Assembly: GCF_900156075.1 (NCBI RefSeq)
Contig: NZ_FTMM01000003.1
Location: 62,001 to 126,000, forward strand
From: Chryseobacterium sp. RU37D
GTDB lineage: Bacteria > Bacteroidota > Bacteroidia > Flavobacteriales > Weeksellaceae
Direction: 5' to 3'
DNA: 64,000 bases
Positions 19,704 to 28,165 of the stretch are shown one piece after another. Each line of letters starts with the position of its first letter. The stretch's first letter is position 1. Under the pieces are notes generated by a model. It did no database searches. It saw nothing but the letters and a program-made list of their open reading frames with translations, and was not told the origin of the DNA. The position numbers and the translations under genes were made by a program.

Positions 19704-21710
19704 TTATTTTTTAATGAATTTAATACTTTCAGAAGTATTTTTATCTTTAATTGTAATAATGTAAGTTCCTTTAACTAAATCAGCTATTCTCAACTGATTA
19801 TTGTTAATAGTTCCTGCTTTCACCAATTGCCCAACTGCATTGTAAATTTCAAATGAAGCTTTGTTTGACACTTTAGTAATGTTTAGTACATCGCTTGCAG
19901 GGTTTGGATATAAACTGATTGTTTCTTTTTTCACTTCGTTTGTAGCCAAAATTTGAGCAGGAATTACTTTGAATGTCCTTTGTTGTGAAGATGTATAATT
20001 ATTACCAGTAACTACTACCATTCCACTTGCATCTAAAATTCTGTAACTCCCCCCACGATTGTAAATGCCATTATTATTGCTGTCATTGATTGTAAAAGTA
20101 TAGCAATCATTCTGCGGAAGTGTCCAGTTTTGATTTACTGGGTTTGGAATGTTTGGATAAGTATTTGTATACGGTCCTCCACTGTATAGTATTGTACCTG
20201 CACTATTCTTCAAATTCCAAGTAACCTGATTACCATATTCGTCACACTGTAATTGGAATGTAAAGTTTGTATTGGTAACAGGAATGGAGTTTCCGATAAC
20301 CACTGATGCAGTATTATTTCCCGCTCTTTGATCAGCACCGCTATTAGCAGAGGTAATCTGCGCATTGATCGTTCCCTGAGAAGCACCTGTCGGAATACTG
20401 ATAACAACATATTTATCCTGCGCTAAGTTTCCCGTCCAATTATAAACTTGTGCTGCACTACCATTTACTGTATAAGAAATGGCAACTGAGGTAAGAGGGC
20501 TTGTACCCCTATTGTATAAAATAAAATTTGCAGTAATATTTGATGGGCTTCCACAAGATGCCTGGCTACAGCTTTTTTCTCCTTTTAATTCGGCATCGTT
20601 TGCAAATAGTGGGATTGCCTGCTCTGCCACTGATGTTTTCAGCTCCATTCTTCTTGGAGAATTGTTCATTACTGCCATAATCCTATCTTTTTGATTGATA
20701 GTAAATATATTCATGCAGGTATCGTCTGTATAATCCATATAGTTTTGAACCATTTCGAAAATAGATGGACTATCACAACTTGGCTGAGAAGGAGGACATC
20801 CATAGTTTGCATCGTGAGCAGTTGGAGTATCTGTACAATAATCATTTCCACATGATCCATCACCCCAAATATGTCTTAACCCTAAATAATGCCCAACTTC
20901 ATGAGTCATTGTTCTACCTTTGTCATAAGGTGCATTCAGAAAGAAGGTCCCGTCATTATAATCACTACTTCCAAAAGTCCAATAATTTGCAACTACACCA
21001 TCCGTATCTGCAGCGCCCATATATGGATCTAGCCCTCCCAATCCTGAGTTTGAAGGAAACTGAGCATAACCTAATATTCCTGATTCTGCAAGCTTTATAC
21101 TCCACATATTCATATACTTTGTGGGATCCCAAATCGTAACCGGCTTTACATAAGAATCAACAGCAGCCATAGACCATGAAGTCTGACAAAGATTAACCCT
21201 GTCTATACCATCAGTAGGATTTCCACTAGGGTCCACCTTGGCTAATGCAAACTGGATCATTACATCTGCACCGACAGGATTGGTATTATAGCCCGGAGTT
21301 CCTGCCATTTTTCTATAGTCATTGTTCATTACAGTAATTTGAGATTTAACCTGGTTATCCGTAATGTTTGGAGCTGTTCCCAATGCCTGGCCGCTGTGAA
21401 TTACATGAACTACAACAGGAATAGTAATCAGACCTCCGTTTTGAGATTTATTATTCTGTGCATTTTTAATTAAAGGAGCAATCCAGTCTTCAAACTGCTC
21501 ATTGGTCATTCTTTTGGGGTATTTCTTCTGTAGCATCGCTTCATATTCTGTCGATGCACATCTGATTATCCCATTCATTCTTTTTAAATCTTCTACAGTA
21601 TACTTTTTCCCGAATACAATTTTGCTTCCATCAATTTCCTGAGCAAAAGAAGAACAGAAAAGCAACACAAAAAAAGAAATAAATAATTTTGAAGTAATTT
21701 TAAAATTCAT
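19704..21710 (-). CDS. Secreted pappalysin-type (M43) zinc metalloprotease with T9SS sorting domain
   Basis: A secreted protease of 668 aa. After a signal peptide (ending SSFAQ) and a short propeptide, the metzincin zinc site reads HEVGHYLGLRH (H270, H274, H280), followed by the WGDGSCGNDYCTDTP stretch and the NYMDYTDDTC Met-turn typical of M43 cytophagalysins. A CARDB-like beta domain follows (ITANFILYNRGTSPLTSVAI), then a second beta domain, then a type A T9SS sorting domain (ISLYPNPASDVLNI to SIKFIKK). The ATG at 21710 was chosen over one 18 bases upstream because it directly precedes the signal peptide. It belongs to a different peptidase family from the two reprolysin-like neighbours but shares their direction and export route. 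Confidence 0.93.
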   Translation of the reverse strand: MNFKITSKLFISFFVLLFCSSFAQEIDGSKIVFGKKYTVEDLKRMNGIIRCASTEYEAMLQKKYPKRMTNEQFEDWIAPLIKNAQNNKSQNGGLITIPVVVHVIHSGQALGTAPNITDNQVKSQITVMNNDYRKMAGTPGYNTNPVGADVMIQFALAKVDPSGNPTDGIDRVNLCQTSWSMAAVDSYVKPVTIWDPTKYMNMWSIKLAESGILGYAQFPSNSGLGGLDPYMGAADTDGVVANYWTFGSSDYNDGTFFLNAPYDKGRTMTHEVGHYLGLRHIWGDGSCGNDYCTDTPTAHDANYGCPPSQPSCDSPSIFEMVQNYMDYTDDTCMNIFTINQKDRIMAVMNNSPRRMELKTSVAEQAIPLFANDAELKGEKSCSQASCGSPSNITANFILYNRGTSPLTSVAISYTVNGSAAQVYNWTGNLAQDKYVVISIPTGASQGTINAQITSANSGADQRAGNNTASVVIGNSIPVTNTNFTFQLQCDEYGNQVTWNLKNSAGTILYSGGPYTNTYPNIPNPVNQNWTLPQNDCYTFTINDSNNNGIYNRGGSYRILDASGMVVVTGNNYTSSQQRTFKVIPAQILATNEVKKETISLYPNPASDVLNITKVSNKASFEIYNAVGQLVKAGTINNNQLRIADLVKGTYIITIKDKNTSESIKFIKK

Positions 21711-21732
21711 ACATAAAGTTTTAATCACTTTA

Positions 21733-21740
21733 CAAATGTA
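21733..21740 (-). promoter_or_regulatory. Candidate -7 box for the M43 protease
   Basis: Minus-strand TACATTTG matches TAnnTTTG, 22 bases before the chosen start at 21710. This spacing favours the downstream start over the codon at 21728. Confidence 0.4.
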
Positions 21741-21807
21741 ATAATTAATAAGTATAAAAATTATTATATATATTTGAAATTATATAATTAATTAAAAAAT
21801 ATTCAAA

Positions 21808-22263
21808 ATGAAACCGAAATTATTATTAATAATATTTTACGCTTTAATCAATTTAGGATGTGTTCATCAATTAAAAACAGAAAATCCTAGAAATGAATCA
21901 ATCACATTACAAAAATCTCCGAAAATTGAAAGAATCGAAATTACAGAAAGAACAAGAGGCACAAACAGATCTACAGTTTATGCTCCCTTTTCTAAAATAA
22001 CTCTGGATAATGGTCAAAAAACAACAGAAAACATCTCAACAGCACAATGGAAAGAAATCGCCAAACAAGCGGGATTAATAAATCTTTCAAAAATGCCATC
22101 TTTTCCATCACCTACAACAGGAAGGTTTTCAGACAGAGCACTAATCTCCACCCTAATTATTACATCTGAAGGAAAAACCTATACCTCTTCCAGCTTTGAT
22201 GCAGGAATCCCTCCAAAAGAACTGGAGGGATTATATATTTTATTAAAAGGTAAAACCGAATAA
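21808..22263 (+). CDS. Small lipoprotein, function unknown
   Basis: A 151-aa protein with a lipoprotein signal: hydrophobic MKPKLLLIIFYALINLGC with the lipobox cysteine at 18. The mature part is a single small domain with alternating strands (KIERIEITERTRGT, STLIITSEGKTYTSS) ending in a helix (KELEGLYILLKG). I do not recognise a family. It is transcribed alone, divergent from the M43 protease and convergent with the DUF6048 gene. Confidence 0.75.
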   Translation: MKPKLLLIIFYALINLGCVHQLKTENPRNESITLQKSPKIERIEITERTRGTNRSTVYAPFSKITLDNGQKTTENISTAQWKEIAKQAGLINLSKMPSFPSPTTGRFSDRALISTLIITSEGKTYTSSSFDAGIPPKELEGLYILLKGKTE

Positions 22264-22289
22264 TTTTAATTTTTCGGCTCAAGAATTCG

Positions 22290-22955
22290 TTAAAATTTAT
22301 ATGCAATATTCCAGGCAAAACCTACCCCGAATTTTGAAGAACTTCTTCCGAATCCCGGAACAATCATCGGCTGGACATCATCCTGTTTGGTTGTAAAAAT
22401 TAAATATCTGGGCTGTAAATTGACATCAATATAAAAATTTGATTCAAACAATTGAACTCTTCCGCCAATCGTACCTTCCAGCCAAAAAGATGATTGAGTG
22501 GAGGAGGGAAATGCCACTGAAGAGCTGCTGCCTCCATAGCCGCGAACCGGGACAGCTTTATATTCCTGAGTATAGAATGATCCTGCCGCTTTACCGCCTG
22601 CATAGAAGCCATTAAACTCATTTTCAGGATCTTTTGCCAGCATATAGAATGCTCCTAGCTTTAGGAAAGGGCCGCTTGCCTTTGCATCATAGCTATTTTT
22701 GTTATAGATATTGGATTCAAAACCGGCTTCAATAATACCGTGGATATTATTTTTAATTCTAGAAGAAATAAACCCCTGATATAGCTTCCTGTCTGAAAAG
22801 AAAGAAGCTCCTGTATTAAGAACATCAAAACCAACCATAAAATTGGGTTCATATTTCCATTTTTCTTTTTTGGCTTCTTTTTCTTTATTCTCCTGGGCAA
22901 AGCTCAGCAGGCCGATTAAACTAAAAAAGAAGGTAAAGATTAGTCTTGTCTTCAT
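22290..22955 (-). CDS. DUF6048 family outer-membrane-like protein
   Basis: A protein of 221 aa with a signal peptide (MKTRLIFTFFFSLIGLLSFAQ) and alternating aromatic strands (FNGFYAGGKAAGSFYTQEY, ending in FAWNIAYKF), resembling a small outer-membrane beta-barrel. This matches DUF6048, which sits beside a DUF6452 lipoprotein and rlmD in flavobacteria as I recall. The ATG at 22955 is used rather than the TTG at 22961. Its start lies 35 bases inside the upstream gene, so the pair is translationally coupled. Function unknown. Confidence 0.8.
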   Translation of the reverse strand: MKTRLIFTFFFSLIGLLSFAQENKEKEAKKEKWKYEPNFMVGFDVLNTGASFFSDRKLYQGFISSRIKNNIHGIIEAGFESNIYNKNSYDAKASGPFLKLGAFYMLAKDPENEFNGFYAGGKAAGSFYTQEYKAVPVRGYGGSSSSVAFPSSTQSSFWLEGTIGGRVQLFESNFYIDVNLQPRYLIFTTKQDDVQPMIVPGFGRSSSKFGVGFAWNIAYKF

Positions 22956-23403
22956 TCTCAATAAAGTTTTGCCCGGCTTCCAAACTCTTCACCGGATTTG
23001 TTGTTGTAGGATCTAATTTTGAATCTAAATTTTCGTAATTTTTCTTCACACCGCAGCCCGGCGACACATAGGTAGATTTCTGGGTATAATTCACTGTAAC
23101 CTTGGATTCTGCTCCTTTATCTGCAATTCTGAAATATACGTCCGTAAGCGGAGAATCGTCTACCCTTAAAGGAATCATTACAGAATCTATTACTGTTTTT
23201 TTTCCCAGCTGTACTTTTCCGGAACCATAATCTACTGCAATATAGAGAGAATCCATTTTTCTTCTTTTGCCGGTAAGTGCATTTTTGAACGCCACCTTCA
23301 TCCTTGGGGTTCCTTCTCCGCTTTCGCAGATATCATCATCTCCGCCGCATGAAAACAGCAAACCGATAAAACATATGGCTATTAGGAATTTAAAGTACTT
23401 CAT
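22921..23403 (-). CDS. DUF6452 family lipoprotein
   Basis: A protein of 160 aa whose signal ends in a lipobox, IGLLFSCGG, with the lipidated cysteine at 19. The mature domain is beta-rich, with a conserved-looking cysteine pair (ICESG near the N terminus and VSPGCGVKKNYEN near the end). It matches the DUF6452 family that co-occurs with DUF6048. The 3' end overlaps the DUF6048 start by 35 bases. Probably an envelope protein working with DUF6048; role unknown. Confidence 0.8.
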   Translation of the reverse strand: MKYFKFLIAICFIGLLFSCGGDDDICESGEGTPRMKVAFKNALTGKRRKMDSLYIAVDYGSGKVQLGKKTVIDSVMIPLRVDDSPLTDVYFRIADKGAESKVTVNYTQKSTYVSPGCGVKKNYENLDSKLDPTTTNPVKSLEAGQNFIENEDKTNLYLLF

Positions 23404-23423
23404 TCAGATTAATATATTTAATT

Positions 23424-23431
23424 CAAATTTA
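23424..23431 (-). promoter_or_regulatory. Candidate -7 box for DUF6452-DUF6048
   Basis: Minus-strand TAAATTTG matches TAnnTTTG, 20 bases upstream of the DUF6452 start. No -33 match. Confidence 0.35.
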
Positions 23432-23498
23432 ATTATTTTGGTTTGATTACTAAATATGTTTCTTGGCAATTAACTGGTATATAGAGTAAAGTTAAACT

Positions 23499-23526
23499 TT
23501 GTCAAAGATTTAAAACTTTGACAAGG
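23499..23526. repeat. TTGTCAAAG palindrome, copy 1 (3' of rlmD)
   Basis: Arms TTGTCAAAG (23501-23509) and CTTTGACAA (23518-23526) are perfect complements around an AT loop. The same arms and loop type recur upstream of rlmD at 24977-25007. This looks like a dispersed REP-like element; it could also act as an rlmD terminator, though no T tract follows it. Confidence 0.7.
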
Positions 23527-23544
23527 TGTATTGCTACAAGTATT

Positions 23545-24954
23545 TTATTTTTTAATCAGCAGGGCAATATTTTCTACGTGATGGGTTTGCGGGAACATGT
23601 CTACCGGTAAGATTTTCACTACCTTGTAATGCTCTTTCATTAAAGCAAGATCTCTGGCCTGTGTTGCGGAATTACAGCTTACATAGACTATTTTTTCAGG
23701 AGATAATTTTAAGATCTGATCAACCACTTTCTGATGCATCCCGTCTCTTGGCGGGTCGGTGATCAACACATCTGCTTTTGGGTGATTGGCAAGGAATTCG
23801 TCATTAAAGATATCCTTCATATCTCCGCAGTAGAACATTGTGTTTGTCAAACCATTCAGCTCAGCGTGCTCAATTGCTGCATTGATGGCTTCCTGAACGG
23901 ATTCTATACCAATTACCTGTTTTGCATTTCTTGCCACATACTGGGCAATGGTTCCCGTTCCTGTATATAAGTCATAAACCACTTCATCACCCTTTAAATC
24001 TGCAAACTCAAGGGTTTTTCTATATAATTCCAATGCCTGCTTATAATTGGTCTGGAAGAATGATTTCGGACCAATTTTGAACTTCAATCCGTCCATTTCT
24101 TCCATTAAAAAGCCTTCTCCAAAGTATACATTAATATCCAGATCGTAGATTGAATCATTCGGTTTAGGATTAATTGCATAGACTAATGTTTTAATCTGCG
24201 GGAAGTTTTCAAGCAAAAATTCAAAAAGTTTTTCTCTGTTTTCTTTTTCTTCTCTGTAAAGCTGGAAAAGTACCATCCACTCATCTTTTGAGTTCTGCCT
24301 CATCATTAAAGTCCTTAAAAAGCCTTCATGATTTTTAACATCGAAAAAATCTAATCCGTTTTTTACGGCATATTCTTTTACGGCCAGCCTTATCGTATTA
24401 GATGGCTCTTCTTGCAGGAAACATTCTTTAAGGTCAAGAATCTTGCTCCACATTCCCGGAATATGAAAGCCAAGCGCATCTTTATTTCCGAAATTTTCTT
24501 CTGAACTTATCTCATATTGAGTAAGCCAGCGTGCATTAGAAAAGGAAAATTCCATTTTATTTCTGTAAAAATATTGCTCTTCGGAACCTAAGATAGAAAC
24601 GGTTTCAAAGTTTTCTATTCCGCCGATTCTTTTAATATTATTATAAACCTCTTCCTGTTTGAAGTCAAGCTGTTTTTCATAACTCATATTCTGCCATTTG
24701 CAGCCACCGCAAACTCCAAAATGAATACATTTCGGATTAACTCTGTAAGGAGACTTTTCAAGCAAATCCATAGCTTCGCCTTCGAAGTATTTTGATTTTG
24801 ATTTTTTCACCCTCACATTTACTACATCCCCTGGAATAGCACCGGAAACCATTACTGTTTTGCCTTCCTCTGTTTTTCCGATAGCGATGCCTTTTGCGCC
24901 TGCAGTTAACAATCTTATATTTTCAAGAATTATATTTTTCTTATTCCTTTTCAT
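23545..24954 (-). CDS. rlmD: 23S rRNA (uracil-1939-C5)-methyltransferase
   Basis: An rRNA methyltransferase of 469 aa that methylates U1939 of 23S rRNA with S-adenosylmethionine. An N-terminal TRAM domain (GKTVMVSGAIPGDVVNVRV) is followed by the iron-sulfur cysteine cluster CIHFGVCGGCKW. The SAM-binding fold begins at VYDLYTGTGTIAQYVA, the DPPRDGMHQKVV motif follows, and the catalytic cysteine is in VYVSCNSATQARDL. Length and order are normal for the RlmD/RumA group. Two related palindromes flank the gene. The downstream partners are DUF6452 and DUF6048, but an intergenic gap of 141 bases separates them. Confidence 0.93.
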   Translation of the reverse strand: MKRNKKNIILENIRLLTAGAKGIAIGKTEEGKTVMVSGAIPGDVVNVRVKKSKSKYFEGEAMDLLEKSPYRVNPKCIHFGVCGGCKWQNMSYEKQLDFKQEEVYNNIKRIGGIENFETVSILGSEEQYFYRNKMEFSFSNARWLTQYEISSEENFGNKDALGFHIPGMWSKILDLKECFLQEEPSNTIRLAVKEYAVKNGLDFFDVKNHEGFLRTLMMRQNSKDEWMVLFQLYREEKENREKLFEFLLENFPQIKTLVYAINPKPNDSIYDLDINVYFGEGFLMEEMDGLKFKIGPKSFFQTNYKQALELYRKTLEFADLKGDEVVYDLYTGTGTIAQYVARNAKQVIGIESVQEAINAAIEHAELNGLTNTMFYCGDMKDIFNDEFLANHPKADVLITDPPRDGMHQKVVDQILKLSPEKIVYVSCNSATQARDLALMKEHYKVVKILPVDMFPQTHHVENIALLIKK

Positions 24955-24976
24955 TAAGAATCTTTTTAAATTTTAA

Positions 24977-25007
24977 ACATTGTCAAAGATTTTAACTTTG
25001 ACAATGT
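24977..25007. repeat. TTGTCAAAG palindrome, copy 2 (5' of rlmD)
   Basis: A 12-bp perfect inverted repeat, ACATTGTCAAAG and CTTTGACAATGT, with the 7-base loop ATTTTAA, 22 bases upstream of the rlmD start. It shares its central TTGTCAAAG/CTTTGACAA arms with the copy at 23501-23526. Confidence 0.75.
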
Positions 25008-25046
25008 GTGAGTAGATGCTTCATATTTCAGTTTGCAAAAGTACAA

Positions 25047-25076
25047 CAAAAAAAACCTTATCCGCAGATAAGGTTT
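25047..25076 (-). terminator. Terminator of the TlpA-like gene
   Basis: A 10-bp perfect stem (AAACCTTATC / GATAAGGTTT) with the tetraloop CGCA; on the minus strand it is followed by a T tract. It lies 22 bases downstream of the stop at 25099. Confidence 0.88.
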
Positions 25077-25098
25077 CTCTATCTATAATTATTTTAAA

Positions 25099-26664
25099 TT
25101 ATTTCGTTGGAGCTGGCTGTGGTTTTGCCTGCTGCTGAGCTGCTGCAGCTGCCGCTTGTTGTTGAGCCGCTACAACTGCCGGATCCATTCCTGCACCCTG
25201 CTGTAATTGTACATTAGGATTTACTTTTGGAGCAGAAAGACCTGTTTGCTTATCCAAAACAGTTACCAATTCCGGATCTCCAAGGTTAAAGAATGGCTTG
25301 CTGGCAATTTTTCCATCTTTATCTACCACTATAAAGCATGGTAGTTTGAATCCGTACACGCCATATTTTTTAGCAATCTCCGAATTTAAACCTCCTTCTC
25401 CGTAAACATTTACTCCGGTGATTCCTTTTAATAAAGAACTGCTTGTTTTTACGAATTGCTCTTTTGTATCGTCAAGGTTTACATAAACAAAGTTCATTTT
25501 AGACTTGTAGAAGTTTACTACTTCTTTCAGTACAGGAACTGTTGCTTCACCGATGTAAGGATTCCATGAAGCGTAGAAAGAGATCATGTAAGGCTTTCCT
25601 TTGTTTTCAGAAAGCTTGTAAGCTTTTCCGTCTTGCTTTAACAATGCTCCTTCAGGAGCTGGCTCACCAATTTTGAATCCGTTGATGGCAAACTGAATCT
25701 TTTTCAAATCTTCCTTGATTGTAGCATCTTTAATATCTGTATCGATAATTTTTTTAATCTTTTCTACAGTTTTTTCAGGAGATCCCGGGTGAATATCAGA
25801 TTGAGCCATTACAAAAGCCAAAAGATAATCTTTAGCTGTCTGTGATAGGTCTTTCTGATTTTTCTTTAAATATTCTGTGAATAACTCAGAAGTAGTAATA
25901 TCCGTTTTTCCTTTGCTGTTTGCTTCTGCATATTTCTGGAAGTCAGGATTCATTTTTCCTAAAAGGTATTGTCTGTAGAAAGGATTTTCTTTTACCATTA
26001 CCTCTTTATTTTCCTGTAGCTTGTTTTCGAAATCGGTGAAAGCTTTGGTCACTTTGAAGGATGGATTCCCCATTTGCTTATGCGTAACGTCATACTGATT
26101 CATGATCGTAAGCAATGTGCTGGAAAGGTCATTTTTCTTCCATTCAATCAATTCGTTATCAGGATTGAATTTTTTAACATTTTCATCGATATTTTTGTTG
26201 ATATCAGCCTGAACTTTTTCAATCCCTTTTAAGAATGTTTTTTCGTCTTTCATAATCAGCTCATTCATGTTTACAGTCTGAGCATATGTTGAAAGGTATT
26301 TTTGAGTTGCTGTAAAAAAATCATTGTTCTTTTTAGCAGCTCCTGTGATTACGTATTCTGATGGGAAAGTCATTCCGTTACCTGAAATTTCAAGCTTCTG
26401 ACCTCCTTTTAGATAAATTAAATTTTGTTTTCCACCATAAGAAACCACATACATTCCACTTTTAGGAGCATCAAAACTTCCGGAGAAAGTTCCGTCTTTA
26501 TTTACTCCGATATTAATTAATGGCAATGTAGCAACTCCCGAAGCTTCAATAAATTCGATTCTCTCCAATGGAGAACCCCCTGTGATTTTTCCTTTTACTT
26601 CTACTTTTTTAGAGCAAGACATCGCAAAAACTGCGATGATAAACAATAAAAGATATTTTTTCAT
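25099..26664 (-). CDS. DUF4369/TlpA-like thioredoxin-fold lipoprotein lacking the CxxC
   Basis: A lipoprotein of 521 aa: MKKYLLLFIIAVFAMSCSKK with the lipobox cysteine at 17, a DUF4369 beta domain (about 22-115), a long helical middle, and a C-terminal thioredoxin fold of the TlpA/AhpC type. Where family members have WCxxC, this one reads SFYASWNPYIGEATVP, so both redox cysteines are gone; the cis-proline region is kept as GFKLPCFIVVDKDGK. The end is a low-complexity Q/A/P tail. It is probably anchored in the periplasm or outer membrane and not a disulfide reductase; it may bind a partner or peptide. It is a single-gene unit with its own promoter and terminator. Confidence 0.85.
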   Translation of the reverse strand: MKKYLLLFIIAVFAMSCSKKVEVKGKITGGSPLERIEFIEASGVATLPLINIGVNKDGTFSGSFDAPKSGMYVVSYGGKQNLIYLKGGQKLEISGNGMTFPSEYVITGAAKKNNDFFTATQKYLSTYAQTVNMNELIMKDEKTFLKGIEKVQADINKNIDENVKKFNPDNELIEWKKNDLSSTLLTIMNQYDVTHKQMGNPSFKVTKAFTDFENKLQENKEVMVKENPFYRQYLLGKMNPDFQKYAEANSKGKTDITTSELFTEYLKKNQKDLSQTAKDYLLAFVMAQSDIHPGSPEKTVEKIKKIIDTDIKDATIKEDLKKIQFAINGFKIGEPAPEGALLKQDGKAYKLSENKGKPYMISFYASWNPYIGEATVPVLKEVVNFYKSKMNFVYVNLDDTKEQFVKTSSSLLKGITGVNVYGEGGLNSEIAKKYGVYGFKLPCFIVVDKDGKIASKPFFNLGDPELVTVLDKQTGLSAPKVNPNVQLQQGAGMDPAVVAAQQQAAAAAAQQQAKPQPAPTK

Positions 26665-26683
26665 TTTGAATTTTATAATTACG

Positions 26684-26691
26684 CAAAAATA
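26684..26691 (-). promoter_or_regulatory. Candidate -7 box for the TlpA-like gene
   Basis: Minus-strand TATTTTTG matches TAnnTTTG, 19 bases before the start codon. Confidence 0.4.
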
Positions 26692-26746
26692 AGTTTTTCA
26701 ATAACTAAAAGCAATTAAATATTACTTTTATGAAAGATTTAACTAA

Positions 26747-26778
26747 AAAAATCGCCATCCATTGAGGAGACGATTTTT
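26747..26778 (-). terminator. Probable terminator of the sdh operon
   Basis: An 8-bp stem (AAAAATCG / CGATTTTT) with a 16-base loop containing further pairing (CC/GG); on the minus strand it ends in T residues. It lies 18 bases past the sdhB stop. Confidence 0.65.
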
Positions 26779-26796
26779 GTGATATATAAATCAGTT

Positions 26797-27564
26797 TTAT
26801 CCTCTGTCAGCAAGCGCCGCCATATATTCCCTGTTCATTCTGGCAATGTTTTCAAGAGAAATTCCTTTCGGGCATTCTACTTCACAAGCACCTGTATTTG
26901 AACAGTTTCCGAAACCTTCTTCGTCCATAGCTTTTACCATGTTCAGAACTCTTCTTTTCGCTTCTACTCTACCTTGAGGTAAAAGAGCATATTGAGAAAC
27001 TTTAGCCCCAACGAATAGCATTGCAGAACCATTTTTACATGTAGCCACACAAGCTCCACATCCGATACAAGCCGCCGCATCCATTGCTTTGTCTGCATCT
27101 TCTTTAGGAACCGGGATTGCATTGGCATCCAGAGTATTTCCTGAAGTGTTCACCGAAATGAAACCACCCGCAGCCATTACTCTGTCGAATGCGCTTCTGT
27201 CTACCATTAAATCTTTAATAACAGGGAAAGCAGCACTTCTCCAAGGTTCGATAACAATAGTTTCACCGTCTTTGAACATTCTCATGTGAAGCTGGCAGGT
27301 TGTAATTCCTGTATCCGGGCCGTGCGCTCTACCATTGATGTAAAGGGAACACATCCCACAGATCCCCTCACGACAGTCGTGATCGAAAGCTATCGGCTCT
27401 TTTCCTTCGTTAATAAGATTTTCGTTAAGGATGTCCAACATTTCCAGAAATGAGGAATCTGTAGAAACATCCGATATTTTATAAGTCTCAAACTGACCTT
27501 TAGATTTATTATTTTTTTGTCTCCAAATTTTCAGCGTAAGATGTAAGCCTTTTTTTGCACTCAT
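26797..27564 (-). CDS. sdhB: Succinate dehydrogenase / fumarate reductase iron-sulfur subunit
   Basis: The electron-transfer subunit of complex II, 255 aa, carrying three iron-sulfur clusters. The [2Fe-2S] site is CREGICGMC (C64, C69, C72) with a further cysteine in ITTCQLHM (C90). The [4Fe-4S] and [3Fe-4S] ligands are in [29 protein letters not shown]. It is the last gene of sdhC-sdhA-DUF2846-sdhB and is separated from sdhA by the DUF2846 gene. The Bacteroidota enzyme is a menaquinone-linked three-subunit type. Confidence 0.96.
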   Translation of the reverse strand: MSAKKGLHLTLKIWRQKNNKSKGQFETYKISDVSTDSSFLEMLDILNENLINEGKEPIAFDHDCREGICGMCSLYINGRAHGPDTGITTCQLHMRMFKDGETIVIEPWRSAAFPVIKDLMVDRSAFDRVMAAGGFISVNTSGNTLDANAIPVPKEDADKAMDAAACIGCGACVATCKNGSAMLFVGAKVSQYALLPQGRVEAKRRVLNMVKAMDEEGFGNCSNTGACEVECPKGISLENIARMNREYMAALADRG

Positions 27565-27588
27565 AATTTTGTATTTATAGGTTGGAGA

Positions 27589-28164
27589 TTATTTTGTTGG
27601 TTTATCTGCATTTTCAAATTTCATATCTGAAGCTAAAACTGCAATTTTATTTGAATTTCTACTTTTCAACTCCTGATATTTCTCCATTGCTTTTGCAATA
27701 TTTTCAGATTTATCTTCGTCGGATTTAGTATAAAGTTGTTTTGTATCATTTTTTATAACCTGATAAAAAACTTTTTTATCTCTAAACTCATTTGGGTTCA
27801 TTGGCCTAAGATTTACACCTGCAACAAAAGCCCCCATTTGTCCTTCAGCGTTAATTACGTACACTGAATTAGGTTCAAGATTTGCTTCAACGTAGTCTCT
27901 GTTTTCTGCACCAGCCCAAAACAAATGCTGTCCCGGTTCACATTCATAAGCTAAATATTTTCCGCTAGAAAGTGATCCTAAGAATACATCTTTATCGTAA
28001 ATTCTAAAATTAATTAAAGCTCCAGCTCCTGTCTTTAAAATATAAACCAAAGATTTTCCTTCCGAAGGCTTATCAATTGCCTGAGTCGTAACTTTCTGAG
28101 CAAAAACAGTAGAAATTCCGAAGAGAACTACAAAAAATAATAATACCTTTTTTAAATTCTTCAT
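27589..28164 (-). CDS. DUF2846 family exported protein inside the sdh operon
   Basis: A protein of 191 aa with a signal peptide (MKNLKKVLLFFVVLFGISTVFAQ) and a compact beta domain: SLVYILKTGAGALINFRIYD, FLGSLSSGKYLAYECEPGQH and the VEANLEPNSVYVINAEGQ block typical of DUF2846. The last 50 residues are charged and helical. It sits between sdhA (1 base away) and sdhB (24 bases), which implies co-transcription with complex II. DUF2846 proteins are found in the envelope but have no assigned role; a link to complex II assembly is speculation from position only. Confidence 0.8.
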   Translation of the reverse strand: MKNLKKVLLFFVVLFGISTVFAQKVTTQAIDKPSEGKSLVYILKTGAGALINFRIYDKDVFLGSLSSGKYLAYECEPGQHLFWAGAENRDYVEANLEPNSVYVINAEGQMGAFVAGVNLRPMNPNEFRDKKVFYQVIKNDTKQLYTKSDEDKSENIAKAMEKYQELKSRNSNKIAVLASDMKFENADKPTK

Positions 28165-28165
28165 C

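Noticed and set aside
20765..21139. Open frame of 124 codons on the plus strand inside the M43 protease
   Set aside because: It is antisense to a well-supported gene, has an odd His- and Tyr-rich composition, and shows no domain.
22400..22900. Two open frames of 73 and 79 codons in another frame of the DUF6048 gene
   Set aside because: The DUF6048 frame is continuous and has a signal peptide; the alternatives have none.
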